Assembly: GCA_963739085.1 (NCBI GenBank)
Contig: CAVTZA010000022.1
Coordinates: 90,288 to 154,287, forward strand
Origin: DATFQE01 sp963739085
GTDB lineage: Bacteria; Actinomycetota; Thermoleophilia; Gaiellales; Gaiellaceae
DNA length: 64,000 bases
Direction of reading: 5' to 3'
A program made the position numbers and the translations under genes. Each line of letters opens with the position of its first letter. Position 1 is the first letter of the stretch. Under the pieces are notes generated by a model. That model searched no databases. It was not told where the DNA came from and saw nothing but the letters and a program-made list of their open reading frames with translations. Positions 1 through 8,233 of this stretch are shown here, in pieces.

Positions 1-248
1 TCGGCGGGACCTCGCTCTATCTGCTCTCACACGTCGCGTTCCGGCTGCGCAACGTGCACAGCCTGAACCGCCGCCGACTGGTCGTAGCGGTCGTCCTCGT
101 CGCGCTGATCCCGGTTGCAGTCGAGCTCCCCTCGCTCGTCACCGTCGTGCTGCTGGCCGTGGTGCTCTCGGCGCTCATCACCTACGAGGCGATCCGGTAC
201 GCGGCCGACCGCGACCGCGTCCGCCATCAGCTGGCCCACGAGGGCTAG
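1..248 (+). CDS. LtrA-like low temperature requirement membrane protein, C-terminal fragment
   Basis: Only the last ~81 codons are present; the gene is cut by the window edge and reads in frame from base 3. The fragment has a GTSLYLLSHVAFRLR stretch followed by NRRR and two hydrophobic segments (bases ~85-185) rich in V, L and A, then a basic tail ending in HLAHEG-like residues. This resembles the C-terminus of LtrA family (COG4292) multi-pass membrane proteins, whose function is poorly defined. The stop overlaps the stop region of the convergent DUF1996 gene by 4 bases. With only the tail visible, another polytopic membrane protein remains possible. Confidence 0.6.
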   Translation, partial: GGTSLYLLSHVAFRLRNVHSLNRRRLVVAVVLVALIPVAVELPSLVTVVLLAVVLSALITYEAIRYAADRDRVRHQLAHEG

Positions 249-1150
249 CGGCTCGGATCGCAGGGGCGGTCGTGGAAGCAGTCGTCGACGAGTCGCTCGA
301 GCGTCCGCTGGTCCCACGCGTTGAGGAAGTCCGCGTGCCCGGTGAGCTGGCCGCCCGAGGCGAGCGTCAGTCCGTGCCCGTCGGTGATCGGGTAGCGGAT
401 GAGGAGCCGGATCAGCGGCACCTTCACCGGGTGTGAGGCCGGGCATACGTAGTCCCGGCTGTGCGCCATGTGGCTGTGGTGGTCCGGGCTGTCGAGTCGC
501 TTGCCGTCCCAGCAGTCCGGGAAGTTCACGTGGAGCTCGACGAACGTCTTGATCCTCGCCGGGTAAGTCCTCCGCTCGACCGGGCAAGTCGGGCATTTCT
601 TCCTGAAGGACCGGAAGCTCCTGCGAACGACCGGGCAGCCGGCAGGCACCGTGGTCGACCGCTGGAGCCGAACACCCGTGGAGCCGCCGCACGTCCAGTA
701 CACGATCTGCGTGCTCTGCGGATGGTGTGCGTGCGCGTCCCCGGCGATCATCTTCAATCCCGCTGGAAAGGCCCGCATTTGGTCGTAGCCGCGGAGGTTG
801 TAGTAGAACTGCCCCTTCGCAGGCCTGACCTCGCGCCCGTCCTGATACAGCGTCGGCACCCAGTACGCGGCCTTGTCGGCGCGCGGCCTGCACGTCGTGC
901 GGGCGGCCCGCAGGCTCGCGGGGGTGGACTCGGCGTCGGTCGAGCGGTTGCCGAAGAACGTGTGCGCATGCGACCTACCCGGCTCTCCCGGATAGACGAT
1001 CGGGTCGTCGTTCGACGTGTGGCTGAAGCGGCAGTTGGCGTAGAAGTTGTTGCCGTGGAGCTTCGTCGGGCTGGTACCGGCGGCGAACGACGTCACCGGC
1101 AGCGCGACCGCGAGGGCGAGCAAGGCGAGAACGAGCGCGTGCCGAGTCAC
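245..1150 (-). CDS. DUF1996 domain secreted protein
   Basis: A 301-residue protein with a typical Sec signal peptide (hydrophobic residues ~5-22, then SFAAG). The mature part carries the DUF1996 hallmarks: FSHTSNDDPIVYPG near residue 42, an SHAHTFFGN motif near residue 60, a YWVPTLY motif, and a C-terminal SHMAHS/HADFLNAW region, with many conserved His and Cys. The family is exported and found in actinobacteria and fungi; its biochemical role is unknown, though the His-rich conserved core suggests metal or carbohydrate binding. It lies 8 bases downstream of the small gene at 1158-1559 and is probably the last gene of the leftward run that begins at dinB. Confidence 0.85.
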   Translation of the reverse strand: MTRHALVLALLALAVALPVTSFAAGTSPTKLHGNNFYANCRFSHTSNDDPIVYPGEPGRSHAHTFFGNRSTDAESTPASLRAARTTCRPRADKAAYWVPTLYQDGREVRPAKGQFYYNLRGYDQMRAFPAGLKMIAGDAHAHHPQSTQIVYWTCGGSTGVRLQRSTTVPAGCPVVRRSFRSFRKKCPTCPVERRTYPARIKTFVELHVNFPDCWDGKRLDSPDHHSHMAHSRDYVCPASHPVKVPLIRLLIRYPITDGHGLTLASGGQLTGHADFLNAWDQRTLERLVDDCFHDRPCDPSR

Positions 1151-1157
1151 ACTGCTG

Positions 1158-1559
1158 TTACTCCGCAGGGCCGACGCCGGTTCCGAGCAGCTTCACGACC
1201 GGCGCATGAGCCATGACCAGCGTGGGGTCGCGCTGCATGAGCGCGATGTAACGGCGGCCGAACGCCGAGTCGTCCTGCGGCGGAGCGAGCAGGGCACGGG
1301 CGTTGGCCAACACCTCCTCCGGCGGGGGCGGCGGCTCGTCGCCCTTCGGCTCGAGCACGTCGTCGACCGCGAGGATCAGGTGCGAGAACGGCCTCAGCCA
1401 GCCGTACCGCTCCGGGTCCGAGATCAGCTGCAGGAACTCGGGCCCGGAGAGCCGCCCGTGGACGCCCTCGACCTGGCGGCGCTCGGCGTCGAGGAGCGCC
1501 TTGTGCAGCGTGATGAGCGCCGGTTGGACGTCGCGCAGGTCGGCGATCGGCTCGCCCAT
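1158..1559 (-). CDS. Small conserved-looking cytoplasmic protein, unknown function
   Basis: A 133-residue protein without signal peptide or membrane segment. It is acidic, with a helical N-terminal half (LITLHKALLDAERRQVEG), a GRLSGPEFLQLISD segment and a PPPPPEEV linker. The composition is normal for a real high-GC gene and no competing frame is better. I do not recognise a named domain; proteins of this layout often occur beside PPOX or redox genes, but that is only an impression. It sits between an ATP-grasp gene (69-base gap) and the DUF1996 gene (8-base gap), so it is probably co-transcribed with both. Confidence 0.6.
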   Translation of the reverse strand: MGEPIADLRDVQPALITLHKALLDAERRQVEGVHGRLSGPEFLQLISDPERYGWLRPFSHLILAVDDVLEPKGDEPPPPPEEVLANARALLAPPQDDSAFGRRYIALMQRDPTLVMAHAPVVKLLGTGVGPAE

Positions 1560-1627
1560 CGCCGCCTAGGATGCCACCGCGGCATGAGCGACGACGGTTC
1601 TCGCACCGATAACGCGCGCCGCTAGTT

Positions 1628-2560
1628 CTAGGAGACTGCAGTCAGCAAGCCGGCGCGTTCGGCGATGAGGTCGACCAGGTCGACGAACGGATCGAACCCG
1701 ATCACCTCGGGTGCGTTCGCGACGAAGTTCGAGAGCGCATTCACGTCGTAGAAGGTCGGCTTCCCCGTCCTCGCATTCACGAGGTACTCGACGCCGCCGA
1801 GATCGAGTCCCGCGGCGGCGGCGATCCGCAGGGCGTCGTCGACCGCCTCGCCGGGCGGGTCGAAGCCCTCGATCGGGAGCCCGCGGCCGGAGACGCCGTC
1901 GGCAATTCCCGGCAGCTCGCAGTAGTCGGCGGGGCAGAGGTTGAAGCTGCCCGGCATCAGCAGCAGCCGGATCGCGTAGAGGAAGCGGCCGCCGAGGATC
2001 TCGATGCGCACGACGGCGTCGCCCTCGGCCGGGAGCTGCTCCTGGACGAGCGCCGTGCCGTCCACGCCGAGCTCCACATCTGCGGCAGCCAGCTCGTCGA
2101 GCGAGCCGTACGAGGTGATCCCGGCGCCGCTGCCACCGACGTTCGGCTTGACGACCACCGGGAACTCGAGGTCGCGTGCAGCCTCCGCCGCGCGGGCCGG
2201 GTCGTCGATCACGCGCGTGCGCGGGTGCTCGATGCCGAGGCTCGCAAGCAAGGAAAGCTGGCGTGCCTTCGAGAGCTCGACGAGGTACGCATCGCGGCCG
2301 TTCAGCACGGGCGTCCCCGTCCGTTCCAGGTAGTCGAGGTAGTGCAGCGTCGAGAAGAGCGCGCGCTCGTGGCCGCGCGTCCATGCCGAAGGGCTCATCC
2401 GGTTGACGACGAGCGAGTGGCGCGGCTCGAGGTCGGCTGGATCGAAGACGAGGCTGTCGGCGTAAATGCGCTCGAACGGGATTTCCCGGCGCTCGAGCTC
2501 GGCGAACAGAGGCGCGAACCACTGTGGATGCTCGTAGAGGATCCCGACTGGCCTGGCCAC
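1628..2560 (-). CDS. ATP-grasp domain protein (RimK/glutathione synthetase-like ligase)
   Basis: About 310 residues starting at a GTG (VARPVGILYEHPQW); the reading frame stays open further upstream, but that extension is the out-of-frame shadow of the PPOX gene. ATP-grasp features: an N-terminal substrate-side domain, FPVVVKPNVGGSGAGI (nucleotide-binding Lys and Gly-rich loop), VQEQLP, VVRIEILGGRFLYAIR, and the metal-ligand segment LDLGGVEYLVN...FYDVNALSNF near the C-terminus. Such enzymes couple ATP hydrolysis to forming an amide or peptide bond through an acyl phosphate. The substrate cannot be read from sequence. It follows the PPOX gene closely and precedes a small gene in the same direction. 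Confidence 0.8.
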   Translation of the reverse strand: MARPVGILYEHPQWFAPLFAELERREIPFERIYADSLVFDPADLEPRHSLVVNRMSPSAWTRGHERALFSTLHYLDYLERTGTPVLNGRDAYLVELSKARQLSLLASLGIEHPRTRVIDDPARAAEAARDLEFPVVVKPNVGGSGAGITSYGSLDELAAADVELGVDGTALVQEQLPAEGDAVVRIEILGGRFLYAIRLLLMPGSFNLCPADYCELPGIADGVSGRGLPIEGFDPPGEAVDDALRIAAAAGLDLGGVEYLVNARTGKPTFYDVNALSNFVANAPEVIGFDPFVDLVDLIAERAGLLTAVS

Positions 2561-2604
2561 TCGCCGACTTGGAACGAGCGGTGTCGTCCCGGGATTCCCG
2601 CGAT

Positions 2605-3056
2605 TTAGCGCCGGCGGCGAGAGGAATGCGCTCGTCGCGAGGCCCGAGCACGAACTGCTCGCCCGCCACCGCGCGATACAGACGGTGCTTCGCCGGCGGC
2701 TGGACGTCGTCCCGCGTCCAGGCACGGAGCCCCTGGGCCTCGCCGCGGGCGTTGAAGACGGCCAGGCCCTCATCGAGATCGTCGGCCACTTGCGCTGCGG
2801 CGGCCGACATGTACACGGCCTCGGCCGCCCCCGGCGCGACCCGCGAGTCGAAGATGACGATGCTCAGCTGCGGCCGCGACGCCAGGTTGCGCGAGTGCCT
2901 GGCCTCGGGCGAGGAGACCCAGTAGAACTCGCGGTAGTCGACGGTCGCGAACCAGACGGGCGACACCCACGGCACGCCGTCCGCGTCGGCGGTGCCGAGC
3001 GTCATGTAGCGGTTCGCCTCGATTACGACCCGAGCCGCCGCCGTCGGATCCGCCAT
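2605..3056 (-). CDS. PPOX-fold (pyridoxamine 5'-phosphate oxidase-like) flavin/F420 protein, 3' end frameshifted
   Basis: Residues 1-146 form a complete PPOX-like split-barrel domain: NRYMTLGTADADGVPWVSPV, EFYWVSS, HSRNLASRPQLSIVIFD, VYMSA and a typical C-terminal KHRLYRAVAGEQFVLGPRDERIPL. Family members bind FMN, F420 or heme and act as oxidoreductases or in cofactor handling; the substrate is unknown. After ERIPL the frame runs open for hundreds of codons through the ATP-grasp gene, which is abnormal. A TAA lies ten codons later in another frame (2605-2607), so a one- or two-base indel near 2610 probably removed the stop. The start is 14 bases from the dinB stop, implying an operon with dinB. 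Confidence 0.75.
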
Positions 3057-3069
3057 GACCGGCAGTCTC

Positions 3070-4266
3070 TCAGTCCGGGAGCAGCGGCATCGAGAACCCC
3101 TGATTGCGGCCGAGCAGCACCGCGCGCGTCACTGCGTCGACCCCGAACCGCTCGCGCACGGCGTCGAGCGCCGCATCGAGCGCGCCGTCGCTGTAGGCGT
3201 CGAGCGGCAGGGTGAGCTGGAGCCTGTTCACGTCGTCGAGGTTCGCGACGGCCAACCCGACGAGCGTGAGGCCCCGCTGCTCGATCATCGGGACGGACGC
3301 GGCGAGGAGCCCGCGGGCGGTGGCGAGGACGGTCTCCGTGTTCGAAGTCGGCCGCGGCAGCGTGTGCGACCTCGTCGCCCGCGAGAAGTCGTCGAACCGC
3401 AGGCGCAGGACGACCGTGCGGCCGATCCGGCCGGCGTCGCGCATCCGCCTGGTGACGCGGTCGACCACCGCCACGAGCGATGCGTCGATGTCCGCGAGGG
3501 TCTTGGGCCTGCGGCCCATGGCGTGCTGCGAGCCGATCGAGCCGCGGCGGCGCCGCACCTGCACCGGCCGCGGGTCGCGGTTGTGGGCGAGCGCGTGCAG
3601 CTGCCGGCCGACGGCCTTCCCGAGCATGGCGACCAGCGCCTCCTCGCCCACCTGCGCGACCTGCCCCACGGTCGTGATTCCCCGGGCCCGCAGCTTGGCG
3701 GAGGTCACGCGGCCCACGCCCCAGAGCCGCTCGATCGGAAGCGCGTGGAGGAAGGCCAGTTCGCGCTCGGGCGGGACGACGAGCAGTCCGTCGGGCTTCG
3801 CCACCCCGCTCGCCACCTTGGCGAGGAACTTCGTCCTCGCCACGCCGACCGTGACCGGCAGGCCGACCCGCTCGCGGACGGCATGTCGCAGCCGGACCGC
3901 GATCTCGGGCGGTGTGCCCGAGAGGCGCCTGACGCCGCGGACGTCGAGGAACGCCTCGTCGATCGACAGGCCCTCGACGAGCGGTGCCGTGTCCTCGAAC
4001 ACCTCGAACATGGCCTTGCTGGCCTCGGAGTACGCCGACATCCGCGGCGAGACCACCACCGCGTCCGGGCAAAGGCGGCGGGCGAGCGCTCCGCCCATCG
4101 GCGTGTAGATCCCGTGGGCCTTGGCCTCGTAGCTCGCGGCGATCACCACGCCGGCCCCGACGATCACGGGCTGCCCCCGCAGGCTGGGATCGTCGCGCTG
4201 CTCGACGGACGCGAAGAACGAATCGGCGTCGGCGTGGAGGATCGTGGCCTCGCTCCCCACGAACAT
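3070..4266 (-). CDS. dinB: DNA polymerase IV (Y-family translesion polymerase)
   Basis: A 398-residue intact Y-family polymerase. Visible hallmarks: catalytic ILHADADSFFASVEQ with Asp13, YEAKAHGI steric/finger segment, the SIDEAFLDV motif with Asp103-Glu104, GVARTKFLAKVAS, and helix-hairpin-helix LWGVGRVTSAKLRARGI, followed by a little-finger domain. It performs error-prone bypass synthesis at stalled forks. The C-terminus lacks a clear QLxLF beta-clamp motif but has LQLTLPL near residue 350, a plausible clamp-binding variant. The start chosen (ATG) lies inside a perfect LexA-type palindrome; a GTG two codons later is an alternative. Either start implies a leaderless or near-leaderless SOS-controlled transcript. 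Confidence 0.93.
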   Translation of the reverse strand: MFVGSEATILHADADSFFASVEQRDDPSLRGQPVIVGAGVVIAASYEAKAHGIYTPMGGALARRLCPDAVVVSPRMSAYSEASKAMFEVFEDTAPLVEGLSIDEAFLDVRGVRRLSGTPPEIAVRLRHAVRERVGLPVTVGVARTKFLAKVASGVAKPDGLLVVPPERELAFLHALPIERLWGVGRVTSAKLRARGITTVGQVAQVGEEALVAMLGKAVGRQLHALAHNRDPRPVQVRRRRGSIGSQHAMGRRPKTLADIDASLVAVVDRVTRRMRDAGRIGRTVVLRLRFDDFSRATRSHTLPRPTSNTETVLATARGLLAASVPMIEQRGLTLVGLAVANLDDVNRLQLTLPLDAYSDGALDAALDAVRERFGVDAVTRAVLLGRNQGFSMPLLPD

Positions 4267-4273
4267 ATGTTCG
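4260..4273 (-). promoter_or_regulatory. LexA (SOS) box overlapping the dinB start codon
   Basis: CGAACATATGTTCG is a perfect palindrome that fits the Bacillus/actinobacterial LexA consensus CGAAC-N4-GTTCG. The dinB ATG is the central ATG of the palindrome. A weak -10-like TACAAA (complement of 4276-4281) sits directly upstream, at the distance expected for a transcript starting at or next to the start codon. No ribosome binding site is seen. Confidence 0.85.
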
Positions 4274-4462
4274 CATTTGTAGGAGGGCTTGGCGAGATGA
4301 CGGCTGTGTCGCCGGGCCGCGCTGCTCGCCCCGAGGCCGCGTCCTCGGTCGCGCCCACGCTACGCGTCCAGATACACGGACACTCCCTGCGTCCTTGCCT
4401 CGGAACGACCATCGCACCCCGGCAACGAGCGACATCCCGCCAACCTCCTAGACTCGCGTGCC

Positions 4463-5005
4463 ATGCCCGAGCTGAACGCGGTCGGCGATCTCGTGCTCAC
4501 CGAGCCGGAGGCGATGCTCGCGCTGGCCGACCCCGTCCGTCTCTCCCTGCTGGACCGCGTGCGCCGCGAAGGGCCGGCCACCGCGGTGGCGCTCGAGGTG
4601 CCCGGGGCGGAGGAGCACCTCTCGGCGCTCGAGCGCCACGGCTTCGTCGAGCGCGAAGGCGAGCGGTGGCGGGCGGTGGGCAAGGGCGTCTTCTTCGAGA
4701 TCCCCGACGACGCGGACGGCCAGGACGCCGCCAGGCGGCTGAGCAACGTGATGCTGCTCCACTACCTCGACCTGCCGAGGCGCTGGGTCGACGAGCGGGA
4801 GCCGACGCTGGACGTGGACTGGGCTCGAGCCGCCGGCCTGTTCAATGCGCGGCTGACGATCACCGCGGACGAGCTCCGCTCTGTCCAGGAGGAGCTGGAG
4901 CGGATGCTCGAGCCCTACCTCAATCGCACCCCCGACGACGTGCCCGCCGACGCCGGCCCGGTGCGCATCCTCGGCTACTTCCTTCCCGAGGGCTCGTCGC
5001 CTTAG
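4463..5005 (+). CDS. ArsR-type winged-helix transcriptional regulator
   Basis: A 180-residue protein. Residues ~12-75 form a winged helix: MLALADPVRLSLLDRVRREGP, then a recognition-helix region (GAEEHLSALERHGFVEREGERW) and a wing. The rest is a helical C-terminal domain (SNVMLLHYLDLPRRWVDE; ITADELRSVQEELERMLEPYL) like that of many actinobacterial helix-turn-helix proteins related to ArsR. It lacks the Cys metal ligands of classical arsenic sensors, so the signal is unknown. It is divergent from dinB with a ~196-base gap and is transcribed alone. Confidence 0.8.
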   Translation: MPELNAVGDLVLTEPEAMLALADPVRLSLLDRVRREGPATAVALEVPGAEEHLSALERHGFVEREGERWRAVGKGVFFEIPDDADGQDAARRLSNVMLLHYLDLPRRWVDEREPTLDVDWARAAGLFNARLTITADELRSVQEELERMLEPYLNRTPDDVPADAGPVRILGYFLPEGSSP

Positions 5006-5291
5006 GGCTCAAACCAGTGTCCTGAGGTGCTCCTCCAGGCGGGCGAAGCTCTGGTGGGCGTCGGCTTCCTGTCGGACAGCCGCACGAGGACCGGGCGGCA
5101 CGGCGTGGAAGTCGCGCTGTGTCGACGAGTTGCTCGGCCGCGAGGGTGAATCAGGGCGTAGGCGGCCTGCCCACACGTCATCGGCAGCGACTACCGATCT
5201 TCGCGTGCGGGCGTACCTAGGTAAGGCGACGGAGTACTCGCTTTGAAACGGGCTACCATTGACGGGCCGTCGGTAGCGGGGTGGGGAGCCC
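5006..5291. other. Intergenic region upstream of the SARP gene
   Basis: No gene is supported here. It contains a 10-bp palindrome TACCTAGGTA (5214-5223) about 70 bases upstream of the SARP start, which could be an operator. No GTCAGCG tandem array is present, so the SARP gene does not appear to be controlled by the same element as the island downstream. Confidence 0.4.
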
Positions 5292-8233
5292 GTGAGCTGG
5301 GAGATCGAGGTCAGGATGCTCGGCTCTCTCGAGGTTGAGGTCTCCAGGGTGCCTGTTCGGTTCGACGGCGCGAAGCAGCGGACACTGTTCGTCGTGCTTG
5401 CTCTCCACGCTCCGAATCCGGTCTCGGCGGATGCCCTCGCGGAGGCGCTTCTGGGGAGACGAGCAGCCCAGCGGCTCGGTGCAGGCGCTGCAGAAGCAGA
5501 TCTCGCGACTCCGCCGCCGTCTGGGCGATGGGGCGCCGCTGCGCCATAGACTACGGGTTACGTGCTGGAGATCGACCCGAACGCGATCGACTCCCGCCGC
5601 TTCGAGGAGTTGCTGAAGCGGGCGCGCGTGGAGCTCGGCCGCGATGAGCCCGCTCGCGCCGCCGCAGACCTTCGGGAGGCGCTGGACCTGTGGCGGGGCC
5701 GCCGCTGGACGAGCATCGCTTCGACGAGTTCGCCCAGCCGGAGATCGCGCGCCTGAGCGAGCTGCGCGCGGAGGCGATCGAGGAACGGCTCGCCGCCGAG
5801 CTCGCCGAGGGGCGCGACGCCGATCTCGTCGGCGAGCTCCACGCGCTCGTCGCGGAGCACCCGTTGCGTGAACGGTTGCGCGGGCAGCTGATGATCGCGC
5901 TCTACCGAACCGGCCGTCAGGCGGAGGCCCTGGACACGATGCGCGCCGCCCGCGAGCTGCTCGTGGAGGAGCTCGGAATCGAGCCCGGGCCCGAGCTGCG
6001 CCGGCTCGAGCGCATGATCCTGGCGCACGACCCCGAGCTGATGGCCGACCGGCCTGAGCCGGTGCTGCCGGCCAAGCTGCCCGCGGCCGCCAACGAGACG
6101 ATCGGGCGCGACCACGAGGTGGCGGAGATCGGCGAGGCTCTGACTGCGGCCGGTCATGCGGCTGCTGACGCTCGTCGGTCCGGGCGGCGTCGGCAAGACG
6201 CGCGTGGCGATGGAGGCTGGTCGTTCGGTCGCGCAGCGCTTCCCCGGCGGCGCGGTGCACGTGAACCTCGACGGCGTCGAAGACGCGGGCGTCCTCGTCC
6301 CCGAGGCCGCCGCCGCGCTGGACGTGGTCGCCTCGACAGCTGCCGAGCTCGGCGAGAGCCTGAACCGCACGACGCGCGGAGCGGCGACCCTGCTCGTCCT
6401 CGACGGCTTCGACCGCTTCCTCGACGATGCAGGGCAGGTCGGCGAGCTGCTCGCCTCTGTGCCCAACCTGACGGTGCTGACCACGGGCCGTGCGCCGCTT
6501 CGGCTCACGGCCGAGCGCATCTACCGGGTGCAGCCACTCTCCGCGCCGAACGCGGGCGCGCTGCTCGTGGCGCGGGCCGAGGCAGCCAGCCCGGAGTGGG
6601 ACATCGAGGCCGACGACGAGATCGTCGGTGCGATCGTGGCTCGGCTGGACGGCCTCCCCCTCGCGATCGAGCTCGCGGCCGACCGGGCACGGCTGCTCGG
6701 GCCCCGCGCTTTGCTCCAGCGGCTCGAGGGCCGGCTCGAGCTGCTGACCGGCGGGCCGCGCGACCTTCCTGCCCGTCAGCGCTCGCTGCGCGCGACGCTC
6801 GAGTGGTCCTGGGAGGCGCTGGAGCCGTTCGAGCGCCTTCTCCTCGGCCGGCTGACGCTGTTCGAGGGTGGCGCGGCGCTCGAAGCTGCGCGGGCGGTCT
6901 ACGACGGAGAGCCGGGCGGCAGCCTGGAAGAGGTCGTCGCCTCGCTCGTGGACAAGTCGTCGCTGCTTCGCACCGACTCGGGTAGGGATGCCCAGCCGCG
7001 CTTCAGGATGCTCGACACCGTGCGCGAGTTCGCCCTCGAGCGGGCAGCCGAGGTGAACGAGCTTCGCGGGCTCGAGCGTCGGCACGCGGACTACTTCCTC
7101 GGCTTCTGCGAGAACGCCGCGGCGCAGGCAGCGCGAACCGATCGACGCGAATGGCTCGATCGCCTCGCCGAGGAGCGGGGCAACATCAGGCTCGCGTTCG
7201 AGCGGCTGATGCGGGCGGGAGCGGTGGACGAGGCTTTGCGCATCGCGATCGCCTTCGCGCAAGCGCTCCCGTGGGACGCCCACGCGAACGAGGTCCGCGG
7301 CTGGCTGGCGCAGGGCCTGGCAGAGTCGAAGGCAGCTGCGCCGCGCCGCGCCGAGGCGCTCTATTGGGACGGACAACTTGCCCTCTCCCAGGGCCGATTC
7401 AGCTATGCCGAGTCCCGTCTGGATGCGGCGGCGGCCGCGGCGCGCCAGGCAGAGGTCCGCTCCGTCGAGGTGGCGGCGCTCACCGCCCAGGGGCGCCGCG
7501 CAGTGCTCGTCGCTGCCCCGGACGCTGCGGCGCGTTGCGAGCTGGCCGTCGCGGCGGCCCGGGAGGTGGGAGACCCCATCCTCGTCGCCGACGCGCTCCT
7601 CGTGCAGGCCGGCGCCTGCGAGCGCGCTCAGGCATGGGAGCGCGCGGCGGCGCTGGCCGGGGAGGCACTCGTCCTCTACCGGTCGTCGCGCGATCCCTAC
7701 GGCGCGGCGACCGCCCTCGCGGAGCAAGGTTGGTACGACATGGTCCACGGTCGGCTCGACTCGTCGGATCGGCGTCTCTCGGAGGCGCTCGAGCTTCGTC
7801 GCCGCCACGGAGACGACCGTCGGCTCGTCGAGCCGCTCATCGATCACGCGTGGCTCCAGCTCGTCCGCGCAACGACGACGAAGCCGCGAACGGCTTCGAG
7901 GATTGCCTCAGGCTCGCTCGCCAGGTCGACGATCAGTTCAACGTCGGCGAGGCCCTCGCGGGCCTTTCGACACTCGCGGCGCTCGAAGAGCGGCCCGAGG
8001 AGGCGGCGCTCCTCGCGGGCGCCTCGGCGGCGATCCACCGACGGATCGGCGCGCCGCCCTGGGAGTCGGTGACCGCGATGCAGGATCGGGCGCTCGCGGG
8101 CGCGCGGGACTCCCTCGGCGCGGAGGAGTTCGCGGCTCGCTTCCGCGAGGGTTGCGCGCTATCCGCCGAGGATGCCCTCGCACGCAGGCTCAGCAGGTCC
8201 GCCGTGGTCGTGGCTCACAGCAGCCCGCGCTGA
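5292..8233 (+). CDS. SARP/AfsR-family regulator (OmpR-like DNA-binding, BTAD, NTPase, TPR-like), broken by indels
   Basis: The pieces, read across four or more frame changes, give one ~980-residue protein. Residues ~1-95: OmpR-like winged helix (EIEVRMLGSLEVEV; AKQRTLFVVLALHAPNPVSADALAEAL; VQALQKQISRLRRRLG). Next a BTAD domain (ELRAEAIEERLAAELAEGRD; LRERLRGQLMIALYRTGRQAEAL; LVEELGIEPGPELRRLE). Then an NTPase with Walker A VGPGGVGKTR (~6190) and LVLDGFDRF, GLPLAIELAA, and a TPR-like C-terminus. Known family: AfsR/SARP activators binding direct heptamer repeats at 11-bp spacing. Breaks lie near 5450, 5560, 5720, 6150 and 7870. The GTG start has GGGGAG just upstream. It converges on the LAL gene with a 19-base overlap. 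It is the best candidate to bind the triple-heptamer elements at 10498, 13734, 18005 and 26565 (inference). Confidence 0.85.

Noticed and set aside
3055..5025. Long plus-strand open frame of over 650 codons across the dinB region
   Set aside because: It is Arg/His-rich with no recognisable domain and is the antisense shadow of the clear dinB gene; high GC content leaves such frames open by chance.
5253..7847. 864-codon minus-strand open frame opposite the SARP gene
   Set aside because: No family resemblance, and the opposite strand has Walker A, BTAD and winged-helix motifs.
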